Part shown: one piece after another, positions 29,952 to 39,773 of the stretch | Layout: every line of letters begins with the position of its first letter | How positions within the stretch are numbered: the stretch's first letter is position 1 | From: Methanocaldococcus lauensis | GTDB lineage: Archaea > AGJL01 > Methanococci > Methanococcales > Methanocaldococcaceae | Assembly: GCF_902827225.1 (NCBI RefSeq) | Contig: NZ_LR792632.1 | Coordinates: 453,030 to 517,029, forward strand | DNA length: 64,000 nucleotides | Reading direction: 5' to 3' | The notes under the pieces: model-generated | Database searches by the model: none | What the model was told of the DNA's origin: nothing | Seen by the model: the letters and a program-made list of their open reading frames with translations, nothing else | Position numbers and translations under genes: made by a program

Positions 29952-31316
29952 ATGGATTTAGAAGGATATATTAGAAGATGTTTAAGAAAAAAGATTCCTG
30001 AAAATAAGATTATTGAGGATGGTTTTAAAAGAATATTGGAAATTAAAGAAGATATTGATGAAGAATTTGCAAAAAAATTTATAAAGGCTATACTGGAAGA
30101 GGTAAAAACTACTGAAAAATTTAAAGAAATTAAGGATGAAAATCTAAAAAATTTATTGAAATATCCAGAGTCAAAGGTTACAATGGGAAAAATGGGAGTT
30201 GGTAGTAGAGGAGAAGGAGATTTTTTTGTTCATAGGGAAATAGCAAGAATAGTTAAAAGCACAAATGTTAAGGCATATGTTTCAACAGAGGAGCAAGATG
30301 ATGCTGGAATAGTTAAAGTTGATAACGCTAAATATATAGTTGCGGCAATAGATGGAACTCATTCGAGATTAAGTGATTTCCCTTTCTTAGGAGGTTTTCA
30401 TGTAACGAGAGCGGCTTTAAGAGATGTTTATGTTATGGGAGCAGAGGCTGTTGCTCTAATTAGTGATATTCATTTGGCAGATGACGGAGATGTTGGAAAA
30501 ATATTTGATTTCACTGCAGGAATATGTGCTGTATCTGAAGCGGTCAATGTTCCTTTGATAGGAGGGAGTACTTTAAGAGTTGGAGGAGATATGGTTATTG
30601 GGGAAAGATTAGTTAGTGCTGTTGGTGCAATAGGAGTTATAAAAGAAGGAAAACCCACAGCCAGAAGAAATGCAGAGGTTGGAGACATTATATTGATGAC
30701 TGAGGGTAGTGGAGGGGGGACAATAACTACAACTGCCTTATATTACGGATGGTTTGATGTTATTTACGAAACACTAAATGTAGATTTTATAAAATCTTGC
30801 CAAAACTTGATTAGAAGTGGTTTAATTAAAAATATTCATGCAATGACTGATGTAACTAATGGTGGTTTAAGAGGAGATGCCTATGAAATTTCAAAAACTG
30901 CAAAAGTTTCGTTAGTATTTGATAAAGAGAAAGTTTATAAAACAATAAATCCAAAGGTCTTGGAAATGCTTGAGGCATTGGATATAGACCCATTAGGAGT
31001 TTCTACTGACTCATTAATGATTATTTGCCCAGAAGAATATGCCAATGAGATAAAAAAGGTTACTGGAGCTATAGAGGTTGGATATGTTGAAGAGGGGAAT
31101 GAGAGTTATTTAATTGAAGATAATAAAAGAATTCCTTTGAAGCCAATGTTTAGAGAATCCGCCTATACTCCAGTTAAGAAGGTAGTTGGAGAAAAACCTC
31201 CAGAAAACTTAGAAGAAATGAAAGAAAAAGTTAGAAAAGCGTGTGATGAGGCAATTAAAAAGAAGGATTTCGTAGTAGAATTATTAAATAAGAAGAATAA
31301 ATATTTAAAGTTTTAA
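29952..31316 (+). CDS. AIR synthase-related (PurM/SelD/HypE superfamily) protein
   Basis: The PurM-like ATP-binding domain is recognisable by '[17 protein letters not shown]', '[18 protein letters not shown]' and '[20 protein letters not shown]', with the C-terminal half holding '[16 protein letters not shown]' and 'GVSTDSLMI'. An N-terminal helical extension of about 85 residues marks a methanogen-specific group. The ATG at 29952 follows GGTGA; an in-frame ATG at 29925 lacks a site. The substrate is unknown. It is not SelD or HypE, because their active-site Cys/C-terminal signatures are missing. A 255-base AT-rich spacer upstream has only promoter-like sequence. Confidence 0.8.
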   Translation: MDLEGYIRRCLRKKIPENKIIEDGFKRILEIKEDIDEEFAKKFIKAILEEVKTTEKFKEIKDENLKNLLKYPESKVTMGKMGVGSRGEGDFFVHREIARIVKSTNVKAYVSTEEQDDAGIVKVDNAKYIVAAIDGTHSRLSDFPFLGGFHVTRAALRDVYVMGAEAVALISDIHLADDGDVGKIFDFTAGICAVSEAVNVPLIGGSTLRVGGDMVIGERLVSAVGAIGVIKEGKPTARRNAEVGDIILMTEGSGGGTITTTALYYGWFDVIYETLNVDFIKSCQNLIRSGLIKNIHAMTDVTNGGLRGDAYEISKTAKVSLVFDKEKVYKTINPKVLEMLEALDIDPLGVSTDSLMIICPEEYANEIKKVTGAIEVGYVEEGNESYLIEDNKRIPLKPMFRESAYTPVKKVVGEKPPENLEEMKEKVRKACDEAIKKKDFVVELLNKKNKYLKF

Positions 31317-31654
31317 ACGGCTGTAGGAATCATTTTTTGAATTTTTTCCTGTAATTCTTTTAATCTTGTTTGTAATTTTTCAGACTGTTTTTCTAAAGTT
31401 TTTACTCTTAGTTCTAAAGTTTCTATTTTCTCTTCTAACTCTTTTTTAACATCGTCTTTTTTTCTTTTTATAAATAATCCACCTACTAACTTATAAACTT
31501 CCTCACTTGTGGATTTTTCTAATTCTTCCAATGCTTTTTTACATTCATTTAATTCAGATTCAACATTTTGTTTTTGTAACATAATCATTTGTAATTGTTG
31601 CTGCAATTGTTGTAATTGCATTAATTGAGCTTGAATTTGTTGGGGAATTTCCAT
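31313..31654 (-). CDS. pfdB: Prefoldin beta subunit
   Basis: Archaeal prefoldin beta: two long helices flanking a short beta hairpin. The start is '[20 protein letters not shown]' and the central hairpin is '[19 protein letters not shown]'. 113 residues is typical. The ATG at 31654 follows GGTGATT; the longer frame from 31684 adds a non-family N-terminus. Its stop overlaps the stop of the convergent AIR-synthase-like gene in a shared TTTAAA. Prefoldin hands unfolded proteins to the thermosome. Confidence 0.93.
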   Translation of the reverse strand: MEIPQQIQAQLMQLQQLQQQLQMIMLQKQNVESELNECKKALEELEKSTSEEVYKLVGGLFIKRKKDDVKKELEEKIETLELRVKTLEKQSEKLQTRLKELQEKIQKMIPTAV

Positions 31655-31800
31655 AAAAATCACCTCATTTTTAGGAATAACCAAAATAAATTAATATGAA
31701 ATTACTATAAAAATCTTTTCATTAAATAAAATTTTAAAAATCTATGATATTAAACCGTTAAGTTAATATAGTAGTTACTATTAGTTAATAACTCTAAAAG

Positions 31801-31809
31801 TTTTATATA
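31801..31809 (+). promoter_or_regulatory. TATA box of the eL15 gene
   Basis: TTTTATATA, preceded by an A-rich BRE-like stretch, stands about 48 bases before the eL15 start codon, a normal distance for an archaeal promoter with a short leader. Assignment is by motif and position only. Confidence 0.5.
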
Positions 31810-31856
31810 CAAAAAGGGGATGTGGCTAAATGCTGAACCCTTAAGAGAGGGATAGT

Positions 31857-32441
31857 ATGGGAATATATAAATATATAAGAGAAGCGTGGAAAAGACCAAA
31901 AGATACATATGTTAGAGAATTATTATGGGAAAGATTAATACAGTGGAGAAGAGAACCAGCAGTAGTTAGAATAGAAAGACCTACAAGATTAGATAGAGCA
32001 AGAGCTTTAGGATACAAACCTAAACAGGGAATTATCGTTGTTAGAGTGAGAGTTAGAAGAGGAGGGTTAAGAAAACCAAGACCAAAGAATTCAAAAAAGC
32101 CAGCAACATTAGGGGTTAATAAAATAACAATGGGTAAATCAATTCAAAGAATCGCCGAAGAGAGAGCAGCAAGAAAATATCCAAACATGGAAGTTTTAAA
32201 CAGTTACTGGGTAGGAGAAGATGGAAAATATAAGTGGTATGAGGTTATTCTTGTAGATCCTTACCACCCAGTTATTCAGGCAGATCCTCAACTCAACTGG
32301 TTATGCTCTGGAAAACACAGAGGAAGAGCATTTAGAGGTTTAACATCAGCAGGTAAGAAAGGTAGAGGATTAAGAAATAAGGGAATTGGTGCTGAAAAGG
32401 TAAGACCAAGTATAAGGGCTCATGGAAGAAGAGGTAAGTAA
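31857..32441 (+). CDS. rpl15e: 50S ribosomal protein eL15
   Basis: Highly basic 194-residue protein with eL15 signatures: '[20 protein letters not shown]' near the start, '[20 protein letters not shown]', '[19 protein letters not shown]' and '[20 protein letters not shown]'. It starts at ATG after GAGAGGGATA. It binds the large-subunit rRNA near the exit-tunnel side. It is upstream of uS2 with its own promoter region between. Confidence 0.97.
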   Translation: MGIYKYIREAWKRPKDTYVRELLWERLIQWRREPAVVRIERPTRLDRARALGYKPKQGIIVVRVRVRRGGLRKPRPKNSKKPATLGVNKITMGKSIQRIAEERAARKYPNMEVLNSYWVGEDGKYKWYEVILVDPYHPVIQADPQLNWLCSGKHRGRAFRGLTSAGKKGRGLRNKGIGAEKVRPSIRAHGRRGK

Positions 32442-32476
32442 ATCATTAAAAATATAGCTATTAACTATAAGAAACA

Positions 32477-32484
32477 TTTATATA
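32477..32484 (+). promoter_or_regulatory. TATA box of the uS2 gene
   Basis: TTTATATA lies about 120 bases before the uS2 start codon, after an A-rich BRE-like stretch. This implies a leader of some 90 bases if used. The leader contains a GGGGATAACAA stretch but no clear hairpin. Confidence 0.4.
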
Positions 32485-32597
32485 CATCCTTTAATTACAT
32501 TTTATTAAATTTCCAATTTCTTGGGGATAACAACTACTAATTTTTAAAGCCCCGAATCTTTAAATAAATAAAAACCACTATTTTGAGGGTGGAAAAT

Positions 32598-33263
32598 ATG
32601 AGTGAAGAGCTGTTAGTACCATTAGATACATACTTAGCTTCAGGAATTCACATAGGTACTCAGCAAAAAACAAAAGATATGGAGAAATTTATATATAGAG
32701 TTAGAAGTGATGGATTGTATGTTTTAGATGTTAGAAAAACAGATGAAAGATTAAGAATTGCCGCTAAGTTTTTAGCAAGATATGAGCCAGAGGATATATT
32801 GGCTGTTTCAAGAAGAATTTATACAATGGGTCCATTAGAAGAATTTGGTAAATACACAGGAGTTAGAACTATTGCAGGAAGATTTGTTCCTGGAACTTTA
32901 ACAAACCCTTCATACAAAGGCTTTATAGAACCAGAGGTAGTATTTATCAGTGATCCAAGAGTAGATAGACAGGCTTTGAAAGAGGCTATAGAAATAGGAG
33001 TTCCAATAGTTAGTTTATGTGATACTGAACACTTAACTTCATTCATAGACTTGGTTATTCCAACAAACAATAAAGGTAAAAAGGCTGTAGCATTAATTTA
33101 CTACTTGCTAACAAGAGAGTTCCTCAAAAATAAGGGAGTTATATCTGACGATACTAACTTACCATTTACATATGAAGAATTCTTAGAGAGAGCAGCAAAT
33201 CCAAAATATAGAATAATAATTCAGCCAAAAGATAAGAGAAGAAGAAGGAGAAGAAAAAAATAA
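32598..33263 (+). CDS. rps2: 30S ribosomal protein uS2
   Basis: Archaeal uS2 of 221 residues with '[20 protein letters not shown]', '[20 protein letters not shown]', '[20 protein letters not shown]' and '[17 protein letters not shown]'. The C-terminus is a run of Arg and Lys. I choose the ATG at 32598 behind GAGGGTGG; a TTG at 32583 lies within that site. It is followed 20 bases on by the zinc-finger gene. Confidence 0.96.
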   Translation: MSEELLVPLDTYLASGIHIGTQQKTKDMEKFIYRVRSDGLYVLDVRKTDERLRIAAKFLARYEPEDILAVSRRIYTMGPLEEFGKYTGVRTIAGRFVPGTLTNPSYKGFIEPEVVFISDPRVDRQALKEAIEIGVPIVSLCDTEHLTSFIDLVIPTNNKGKKAVALIYYLLTREFLKNKGVISDDTNLPFTYEEFLERAANPKYRIIIQPKDKRRRRRRKK

Positions 33264-33283
33264 ATTGAGAGAGGTTTTTAAAA

Positions 33284-33892
33284 ATGCCTGAAAAAATATA
33301 TATGGTTTGCGAGAATTGTGGATGTGAAGAGATGGACGTATTAAAAAAGAAAATTTATGATAAATCTGCCTATTATTTAGTTAAGTGCCCAAACTGTGGA
33401 ACTGTTAAAGAAGTTATTGATAAAGTTAAATTAAACCAGGCAAAATTAATTATAAGCAGATATGATATTTCAGAGTCTAAGGTAATCAATATTCCAGAAG
33501 ATGAAACCTATAAAGTTGGTGACATTATAAATATTGATGGAGAAGATATTGAAATAACTAAAATCGAAACTCCTGAACCTGTAAAATCTGCATTAGGTAG
33601 AGATATTAAATATATTTGGGGTAAATCTTTATCTATTCCTAAAAAATTAGGAATTTCAATAAATGATAAAAGTAAAACTTATGGAATATATATTTATGTT
33701 CCAAACGATTTCGAATTTGAATTAGATAAAGTTTATAAAATAAACGATGGATTCTTTAAACTAAAGAAAATAAAAGCTGAGAAAGGTTTTCCTAAAAAAG
33801 CAAAGGCTAAAGATATAAAAAGGTTGTATGGGGAAGTTGTAAAACCTGTAAGGAATTATATTGACATATCTGAGTACTATAGAGAAGAATAA
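33284..33892 (+). CDS. HVO_0476-type archaeal zinc-finger protein
   Basis: A 202-residue protein with an N-terminal zinc ribbon built from 'VCENCGCEE' and 'VKCPNCGTVKE'. The rest is mostly beta strands ('YKVGDIINIDGEDIEITKIE') and resembles the widespread archaeal HVO_0476 family. It sits between uS2 and eS1, suggesting a role in translation or ribosome assembly, but no function is known. Confidence 0.8.
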   Translation: MPEKIYMVCENCGCEEMDVLKKKIYDKSAYYLVKCPNCGTVKEVIDKVKLNQAKLIISRYDISESKVINIPEDETYKVGDIINIDGEDIEITKIETPEPVKSALGRDIKYIWGKSLSIPKKLGISINDKSKTYGIYIYVPNDFEFELDKVYKINDGFFKLKKIKAEKGFPKKAKAKDIKRLYGEVVKPVRNYIDISEYYREE

Positions 33893-33923
33893 AAAATAAT
33901 AATTAAATTTTTAAGGTGAAAAA

Positions 33924-34607
33924 ATGGCTGTTGCAAGAACTGCAAGATCAAGAAGAAAAGTAAGAAAAGTGAGAGATAAGTGGAAAGAAAAAGTATGGTA
34001 TGAAATTTATGCAACTCCTGAATTTGGTGGAGTTTTTATTGGATATACCCCAGCAAACGATCCAAGTTTAGTTTTAGGTAGAGTAGCAGAAACCTGTTTA
34101 AGAGACCTAACTGGGGATCCTACAAAGCACATGCATAGAGTATATTTCAAAATCTTTGGAATTACCGGAAATAAAGCAATAGCACAATTTTATGGACATG
34201 ATACTACAAGAGAGTATATGAAATCACAAATTAGAAGAAGGAGAAGTAGAATTGACGCCATCCTCGATGTAACTACGCAGGATGGATATAAAATAAGAAC
34301 AAAGGCTATGGTTTTAACAGCATATAGGGCGAACGCTAAACAAAAATCAGACATCAGAAAGAAAATGGAAGAAATTATAAGAAATATGGCTAAAGAAAAA
34401 ACATTCCCAATGTATGTTCAGGCAATGTTGTTTGGAGAAATGGCTGAGAAAATAAGAGATGAGTGTAAGAAGATATTCCCAATAAAGAATGTTATTATAT
34501 ACAAATCTGAAGTTTTATCCTTAGCTAAAAAAGAAGAAAATGAAGGATTTATAAAAGAAAAAGAAGAGACTGAAGAAAATGTTACAGAGGCCCAATCTCA
34601 AGAGTAA
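33924..34607 (+). CDS. rps3ae: 30S ribosomal protein eS1 (S3Ae)
   Basis: The N-terminus is strongly basic ('ARTARSRRKVRKVRDKWKEK'), followed by 'YATPEFGGVFIGYTPANDPS' and 'KIFGITGNKAIAQFYGHDTT', the hallmarks of the eS1/S3Ae family. The C-terminus is acidic. Length 227 matches archaeal members. It lies 31 bases after the zinc-finger gene in the same orientation and starts at ATG after AAGGTGAAA. Confidence 0.95.
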   Translation: MAVARTARSRRKVRKVRDKWKEKVWYEIYATPEFGGVFIGYTPANDPSLVLGRVAETCLRDLTGDPTKHMHRVYFKIFGITGNKAIAQFYGHDTTREYMKSQIRRRRSRIDAILDVTTQDGYKIRTKAMVLTAYRANAKQKSDIRKKMEEIIRNMAKEKTFPMYVQAMLFGEMAEKIRDECKKIFPIKNVIIYKSEVLSLAKKEENEGFIKEKEETEENVTEAQSQE

Positions 34608-34648
34608 ACACTATTAATTTATAATTAATTTATTTACTCTTTTTGTAA

Positions 34649-35293
34649 TTATTTATTTTTATTCTTTTCTTTTTCTATAGCTTTTAAAACTTCCAAACCA
34701 AATAATCTTGCATAATCTGGAGATTTTGCAGTTATTACATTTCCATCAACAACTACCCCTTTATCTTCATAAATAGCCCCATATTTTTTTAACTCCTCTA
34801 TAGCCTCTGGTGCAGGAAATACAGTTGCATTTTTACCTTTTAAAACTCCTGCTCTTGCTAAAACTACAGGAGATAAACATATTGCTGCTACTACCTTATC
34901 TTTATCATAAAATTCTTTAACTAATTCTATCAACTTTGTATTGTTCCATAAATATTCTTTTGACCCTATTCCCCCTACTATAACTATCGCATCGTAATCA
35001 TTTACATTATTTATATCATATATGGTTTTTTTAACCTCAATTTTATTTCCTAACATTCCAACACATTCTCCCTTTTTAGTAGAAACTACATCAACCTTTA
35101 AACCATTAGATTCAAATACAGCCATTGGCTCAAAAAGTTCTTCATCTCTAAAGTCCTTTGGAGCGATAACCATTAAAACCTTTCCATTAACAGTTTCATT
35201 TTCCATATAGTTCCCCTCCTCTTTATAAATACACATTGAAGACATCACAGTTAATATTATGGTGGTTATTATTAATACTATTCTTTTTCTCAT
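34649..35293 (-). CDS. DJ-1/PfpI-family protein with N-terminal export signal
   Basis: Residues 1-21 form a basic then hydrophobic segment ending 'TVMSSMC', which looks like a signal peptide with a lipobox-type Cys. The remainder is a DJ-1/PfpI domain with 'VLMVIAPKDFRDEELFEPM' and the nucleophile elbow 'VAAICLSPVVLARAG', where Cys is the likely active residue. Relatives are peptidases, deglycases or chaperones. An exported or membrane-anchored member is unusual. It converges with eS1. Confidence 0.85.
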   Translation of the reverse strand: MRKRIVLIITTIILTVMSSMCIYKEEGNYMENETVNGKVLMVIAPKDFRDEELFEPMAVFESNGLKVDVVSTKKGECVGMLGNKIEVKKTIYDINNVNDYDAIVIVGGIGSKEYLWNNTKLIELVKEFYDKDKVVAAICLSPVVLARAGVLKGKNATVFPAPEAIEELKKYGAIYEDKGVVVDGNVITAKSPDYARLFGLEVLKAIEKEKNKNK

Positions 35294-35367
35294 ACTATCA
35301 CACTTTTTTATTTATACCTTTAATTACATAATTTATTATATGTTAAGATTATTTAAATGGGATTGTT

Positions 35368-36174
35368 ATGAAAGTAGCAGTTGTTTTCGATAGTGCTGGA
35401 ACTCTTGTAAAAATTATGAGAGTTATTAAAGATTTGAGAAAAAATAAATTTATATGTAATGTCCAAACTGTAGATATTGTAGATGAAAAAAAAGGTAGAG
35501 CATTAGTTATAATTAAAGAGGACCCATTAAAAGTAGTAGATAACAGAGATCCAGAAATGTTAATCTCTGATTTATTGAAAGAGGTTGATATTGGAATATC
35601 CTATTGTAATCCTCCAATAAATAAAGAAGGAATTTACAAAGATAGAAAAACCAAAGTTAAAGATTTGCAGGAACCATTGAACATTTTAAAAAAATATGAT
35701 ATAGAGACAGGATATGGTAGTGCTTTAATAATTGATACATATCTTGGAGAGGTTGAATATACAATAGCAACTGCTGGATGTTTGTTTAAGGAAGTTAAAG
35801 ATACAATTAAAAAATTAAAAGAAATGGGTATTAAAGTATTTATTGCCTCAGGAGATAGGAAAGGTTTTTTAAAAAAATTGGCTGAAATTATTAATCTTGA
35901 CGAAAAATACATTATGGCAGAGGCTCATCAGAAACAAAAAAGAGATTTAATAGTAAATTTAAAAAAAGAAGGTTACTTTACAATAATGGTTGGAGATGGG
36001 GCTAATGATGTTCCTGCAATGATTGAGAGTGATTTGGCAGTGGTAACCTTACAAAATGGAAATGTGTCAAAAAAAGCTCTCGAAGTAGCAGATATAAAAA
36101 TTTATAATATAAGTGAAATCGTAGATGTTTGTAAAAAGGTAATAAATGGAGAAATTCAGGGTAGAAGAAAATGA
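35368..36174 (+). CDS. Soluble P-type-ATPase-like HAD phosphatase (MJ0968-like)
   Basis: The protein resembles the catalytic P and N parts of a P-type ATPase without membrane segments. The nucleophile motif is 'VVFDSAGTLVKI', in place of DKTGT. 'KVFIASGDRKGFLKKLA' and 'YFTIMVGDGANDVPAMIES' are motifs II and III. The M. jannaschii homologue is known as an independent phosphatase. The physiological substrate is unknown. Its last four bases overlap the next gene (ATGA), implying translational coupling. Confidence 0.88.
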   Translation: MKVAVVFDSAGTLVKIMRVIKDLRKNKFICNVQTVDIVDEKKGRALVIIKEDPLKVVDNRDPEMLISDLLKEVDIGISYCNPPINKEGIYKDRKTKVKDLQEPLNILKKYDIETGYGSALIIDTYLGEVEYTIATAGCLFKEVKDTIKKLKEMGIKVFIASGDRKGFLKKLAEIINLDEKYIMAEAHQKQKRDLIVNLKKEGYFTIMVGDGANDVPAMIESDLAVVTLQNGNVSKKALEVADIKIYNISEIVDVCKKVINGEIQGRRK

Positions 36175-36767
36175 TCGTAAATATAGAAGGAATTAAAATA
36201 AAACTACATCCAGAAGTTTATGAACCATCTGAAGATTCTATATTATTATTAAAAAATCTTGTAGATGTTAAAAATAAGGAAGTTTTAGAGATTGGAGTAG
36301 GCACTGGATTGATATCTATAGCCTGTGCAAAAAGAGGGGCTAAAAAAGTTGTTGGCGTTGATATAAATCCTTACGCCATAGAAATAGCGAAAGAAAATGC
36401 TAAACTAAATAATGTTGATATTATAGTTTTTAAAAGTGATTTATTTGAAAATGTCAAAGGAAAGTTTGATGTAATAATTTTTAATCCTCCATATTTACCA
36501 ACATCCGAAGATGATAAGATAGACAGTTATTTAAATTATGCATTTGATGGAGGAAAAAGTGGAAGAGAAATTTTAGATAGATTTATTGATGAATTGCCAA
36601 ACTACATAAAGAAAAATGGTGTAGTCCAAATACTTCAAAGTTCATTAACTGGTGAAAAAGAAACAGTTGATAAATTAAAATCTCTTGGTTTTTATGTTAA
36701 AAAAGTAGATACTTTAAAAGTACCTTTTGAGGAACTTATGGTTATAAATGGAATTTATAAGGGTTAA
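36171..36767 (+). CDS. HemK/PrmC-type N5-glutamine or related methyltransferase
   Basis: A class-I methyltransferase with the SAM-binding 'VLEIGVGTGLISIACAKRGA' and the catalytic 'IIFNPPYLPTSEDD' (NPPY). The short length (198 residues) and the 'PSEDSILLL' start match the archaeal/eukaryotic Mtq2-HEN group. These methylate the GGQ glutamine of release factor aRF1. It is coupled to the HAD phosphatase gene through the ATGA overlap. Confidence 0.85.
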   Translation: MIVNIEGIKIKLHPEVYEPSEDSILLLKNLVDVKNKEVLEIGVGTGLISIACAKRGAKKVVGVDINPYAIEIAKENAKLNNVDIIVFKSDLFENVKGKFDVIIFNPPYLPTSEDDKIDSYLNYAFDGGKSGREILDRFIDELPNYIKKNGVVQILQSSLTGEKETVDKLKSLGFYVKKVDTLKVPFEELMVINGIYKG

Positions 36768-36770
36768 TTT

Positions 36771-37703
36771 TTAATTTAAAAGATCTTTACATATATTTAC
36801 TATTGTATCTTTACTTAAATCATCTATTTTGTAATATTTAAAGCCAAATCTATCTGCAAGTTCTTTACCAATACCAATTTTTATAAATGACTGTGGTTCA
36901 GTATCAATTAATACAACATTAATTTCTCTTTCAGCAATTTTTTCACAAGCATCAAAAACTTCTTTAATGTAATCTTTACTTATAGCAACATTTGGCTTAA
37001 AGTCACTTATTACTATCATAATTGGAATAATATTTGGATTTTTTCTTAGTTCTCTATCAAAAACTTCATAACTCTTAACAAATGCATCAGCTAATGGTGT
37101 TTTTCCACCAGTAGGGAGATCCTTTAATAGTTTTTCTCCAAGTTCCACAGAAGATGTAAATGGTAAAATCAATTCTGCTTTATCCTTTCTAAATGCAATC
37201 ATTCCTATTTTATTTCTCTTTTGATAGGCATCTAAGAGTAAAGAAACTATTGCCCCTTTTGCCGCCTCCATTCTTCTCATTGCTCCCATAGAGCCACTGG
37301 CATCAACAACAAATAATATATATGATGAAATCTTTTTCTCTCTAACCTTTTCCATTAAATCCTCTTTCTCTAAATATATAGCCAATTTTTTCTTAGATTT
37401 TTTTCTTCTCTCTTTCTGTTTTATAGATGCCTTTCTAAATGTAGCATCAAATGCAATATCAGTAACTTTTCCTTTTGGATATTTAAATTTAATATATCTT
37501 CCTCTCTTACTGTAACTTTTTATATGTCTTCCAGAGCCATATCTGTAAATGTTATCTCTAACTTTAAATTTTATTATATTTGGATTAATTTTAGTGTTGT
37601 AATCTATGTTAAAAGTTTCTTCAAATTCTCCATTATCATTGTTATTTTCATTATTACTTTCTGAACCTTCAGAATCTTCTATATCATCATTTACATCATG
37701 TTT
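36771..37703 (-). CDS. chlD: Chelatase ChlD-type C-terminal half (linker and vWA domain), entered by -1 frameshift
   Basis: An open frame of 310 codons starts just inside the A run at 37701-37709. It has an acidic Asp/Glu/Asn linker, a basic region, and a von Willebrand A domain with MIDAS motif '[14 protein letters not shown]' and '[11 protein letters not shown]'. No ATG or GTG is in frame before the vWA domain; only a TTG at 37385, which would cut through conserved-looking sequence. Joined to the upstream ChlI frame it gives about 669 residues, the size of ChlD. So this is best read as the second half of a chlI/chlD gene made by frameshifting. Confidence 0.82.
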   Translation of the reverse strand, partial: KHDVNDDIEDSEGSESNNENNNDNGEFEETFNIDYNTKINPNIIKFKVRDNIYRYGSGRHIKSYSKRGRYIKFKYPKGKVTDIAFDATFRKASIKQKERRKKSKKKLAIYLEKEDLMEKVREKKISSYILFVVDASGSMGAMRRMEAAKGAIVSLLLDAYQKRNKIGMIAFRKDKAELILPFTSSVELGEKLLKDLPTGGKTPLADAFVKSYEVFDRELRKNPNIIPIMIVISDFKPNVAISKDYIKEVFDACEKIAEREINVVLIDTEPQSFIKIGIGKELADRFGFKYYKIDDLSKDTIVNICKDLLN

Positions 37704-38779
37704 TTTTTTAAGTCATCTTCATTATTTTTTTCATTATTTTTATTTTCATTATTATTTAGTTGTTCTTTAAATTCGTTAATCATCTGTTCTAATTTTTCTT
37801 TATTTAATTGTGGTGGCTCAAATGGTTTTCTTCTCATTCTATGTGGCAATGCTAACTCCATAGCCTCTTTAACATCATCTAAATTAACTTTTGTCCTACC
37901 ATTGTATGCCGCTATTGCCTTAGCAGTTCTAACTACTGTAATATCTGCCCTGTTAGTTTGAATCCCCAACTCAATACAAACCTTAGATATAAATTCCAAA
38001 AGTTCATCACTAATTTCAACATCCTTTAAAATCTCTCTGGCTTTGATTATTTTTTCCCTAAGTTTTCTTTGCTCTTCTTCAAATTTTTTATAAAACTCTT
38101 CAGGATTGTTATTAAATTCTTCCACTCTCTTTATAACCTCTACCCTATCTTTAACATTGTTTAATCCTTCAACATCAACCATTAGTCCAAATCTATCTAA
38201 TATTTGTGGCCTTAACTCTCCCTCTTCGGGATTCATAGTTCCAACGAGTATAAACCTCGAAGGATGTTTTATTTTAACTCCTTCTCTTTCTATTATGTTC
38301 CAACCCATTGCCGCCGCGTCTAATAAAACATCTATTATATGATCATCGAGTAAATTAACCTCATCAATATATAGAATATTTCTATTTGCCTCTGCTAAAA
38401 TTCCTGGCTCTAATGCTTTAATACCTTCTTTTATTGCCTTTTCAATATCAAGAGTACCAATAACTCTATCTTCTGTTGCCCCTATTGGTAAATTTACAAC
38501 TTTCATTTTCTTTTTTGTTATTTTTAATTCTCCTTTTTCTTTCTTTTCTTTGCAAATGTCACATAGTTCTCCATTAGGATCACAGTTAAAGGGACAACCT
38601 TCAACAACTTCAATCTCTGGAAGTAAATCAGCCAATGCTCTAACGGCAGTTGATTTTGCAGTCCCCTTTTCTCCTCTAATTAACACTCCTCCAATTTTTG
38701 GATTTATCGCATTCAAAATTAAAGCTTTTTTCATCTTTTCCTGTCCTACAATTGCTGTAAATGGATAAATATATTGCAT
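37691..38779 (-). CDS. chlI: Chelatase AAA+ subunit (ChlI-like) and 5' part of chlI/chlD
   Basis: AAA+ ATPase of the Mg/Co-chelatase type. Walker A is '[20 protein letters not shown]', with a Cys-rich '[19 protein letters not shown]' insert, Walker B '[16 protein letters not shown]' and '[19 protein letters not shown]'. Zero-frame reading ends after an Asn/Glu linker at TAA, giving 362 residues, the size of ChlI. I choose the ATG at 38779 behind GTGATAATT. In methanogens the partner of the large CobN subunit inserts cobalt or nickel into tetrapyrroles. Both small and medium subunits may come from this one gene. Confidence 0.9.
   Translation of the reverse strand: MQYIYPFTAIVGQEKMKKALILNAINPKIGGVLIRGEKGTAKSTAVRALADLLPEIEVVEGCPFNCDPNGELCDICKEKKEKGELKITKKKMKVVNLPIGATEDRVIGTLDIEKAIKEGIKALEPGILAEANRNILYIDEVNLLDDHIIDVLLDAAAMGWNIIEREGVKIKHPSRFILVGTMNPEEGELRPQILDRFGLMVDVEGLNNVKDRVEVIKRVEEFNNNPEEFYKKFEEEQRKLREKIIKAREILKDVEISDELLEFISKVCIELGIQTNRADITVVRTAKAIAAYNGRTKVNLDDVKEAMELALPHRMRRKPFEPPQLNKEKLEQMINEFKEQLNNNENKNNEKNNEDDLKKNMM
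37701..37709 (-). promoter_or_regulatory. A9 slippery site for -1 frameshifting between chlI and chlD frames
   Basis: On the coding strand the zero frame reads GAC TTA AAA AAA AAC ATG ATG TAA, so A_AAA_AAA forms a classic -1 slippery heptamer three codons before the ChlI stop. Slipping back one base continues AAA CAT GAT GTA into the long vWA frame. Such signals in chlD genes of bacteria and archaea have been described. No strong downstream stem was seen. Confidence 0.75.
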
Positions 38780-38935
38780 AATTATCACACTTTTTAATAC
38801 TATTTTGAAATTTTGTAATATGGTAATACTATTTATTTAATTTATGTAATAGTAAATGATTATAACCTATTTAAACATTACTAATATTAATGTTAAAAAT
38901 AACTTTAATAATAACAAATTTAAAAGTGATTCCTA

Positions 38936-39655
38936 ATGATAGCAATAATTAGCGACATACATTCTAACTTAGAGGCACTAACTGCAGTTTTGGAAGATAT
39001 AAAAAATAGAAAAATTAAAAAAATTGTATGTTTAGGAGACATTGTAGGTTATGGAGCTAATCCAAATGAGTGCGTTGAAATTATAAGAAAACTTAAATGT
39101 AAATGCGTGGCTGGAAATCATGACTATTATGTTTTAGGTAAAGAAAGTTTAGATGCTTTAAATACTTATGGAGTTATAGCAATATTATGGACTAAAAATA
39201 TTATAACTGAGGAAAATCTTTCATTTTTGGATTCTCTCCCATTAATTATTGAGGATAAAATAAAAAATAAAAAAGTTGTTTTTTCTCACGCTAATCCTAA
39301 GTATCCAAAACTTTGGGAATATCTTTTTCCAGATTATGTTGATGATGTATTTGACTGTGGAGATTTAATTTTTGTTGGTCATTCTCATATTCCTTTTGTT
39401 AATTCTGAAACTGAAAACATATTATTGCATAGGGGAGTGGTATATTTAGAGGATGATAAAAAGTATTTAATAAACCCAGGTAGCGTAGGACAGCCAAGAG
39501 ATAGAATAAATAAGGCGAGTTATTGCATATTTGATACAAAGAATTTTAAAATAGAAATTGTAAGAGTTGAATATGATATTAAGAAAGCATATGAAAAAAT
39601 TGTTAAAAGTGGATTACCAGAATTTTTAGGAGAAAGATTATTCTTAGGAATTTAA
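38936..39655 (+). CDS. YfcE/MJ0936-like calcineurin-family phosphodiesterase
   Basis: Phosphoesterase motifs are complete: 'IAIISDIHSNLEALTAVLED', 'KIVCLGDIVGYGANPNECVE', 'CVAGNHDYYVLG', 'VFSHANP' and 'FVGHSHIPF', with 'LINPGSVGQPRD' near the end. These bind two metal ions; relatives cleave cyclic nucleotides or phosphodiesters. 239 residues. The substrate in this organism is unknown. It is divergent from chlI. Confidence 0.88.
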   Translation: MIAIISDIHSNLEALTAVLEDIKNRKIKKIVCLGDIVGYGANPNECVEIIRKLKCKCVAGNHDYYVLGKESLDALNTYGVIAILWTKNIITEENLSFLDSLPLIIEDKIKNKKVVFSHANPKYPKLWEYLFPDYVDDVFDCGDLIFVGHSHIPFVNSETENILLHRGVVYLEDDKKYLINPGSVGQPRDRINKASYCIFDTKNFKIEIVRVEYDIKKAYEKIVKSGLPEFLGERLFLGI

Positions 39656-39773
39656 AATAAAAAAGTTTGATTGGTGAATAGAAAGTAATAAATATTAGTA
39701 ATTATAAAAATTGTAATTAAGATGGAATTTAGGTTAATTTTGAATTGATGGTTTATTGCTAAGTGGTGGAAAT

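Noticed and set aside
29952-31316. Selenophosphate synthase SelD or HypE
   Set aside because: The catalytic N-terminal Cys/Sec loop of SelD and the C-terminal Cys of HypE are missing; only the shared PurM fold is supported.
36771-37385. Independent vWA gene starting at TTG 37385
   Set aside because: Coding-like sequence in the same frame runs upstream for another 300 bases to the A9 run, and there is no binding site at the TTG.
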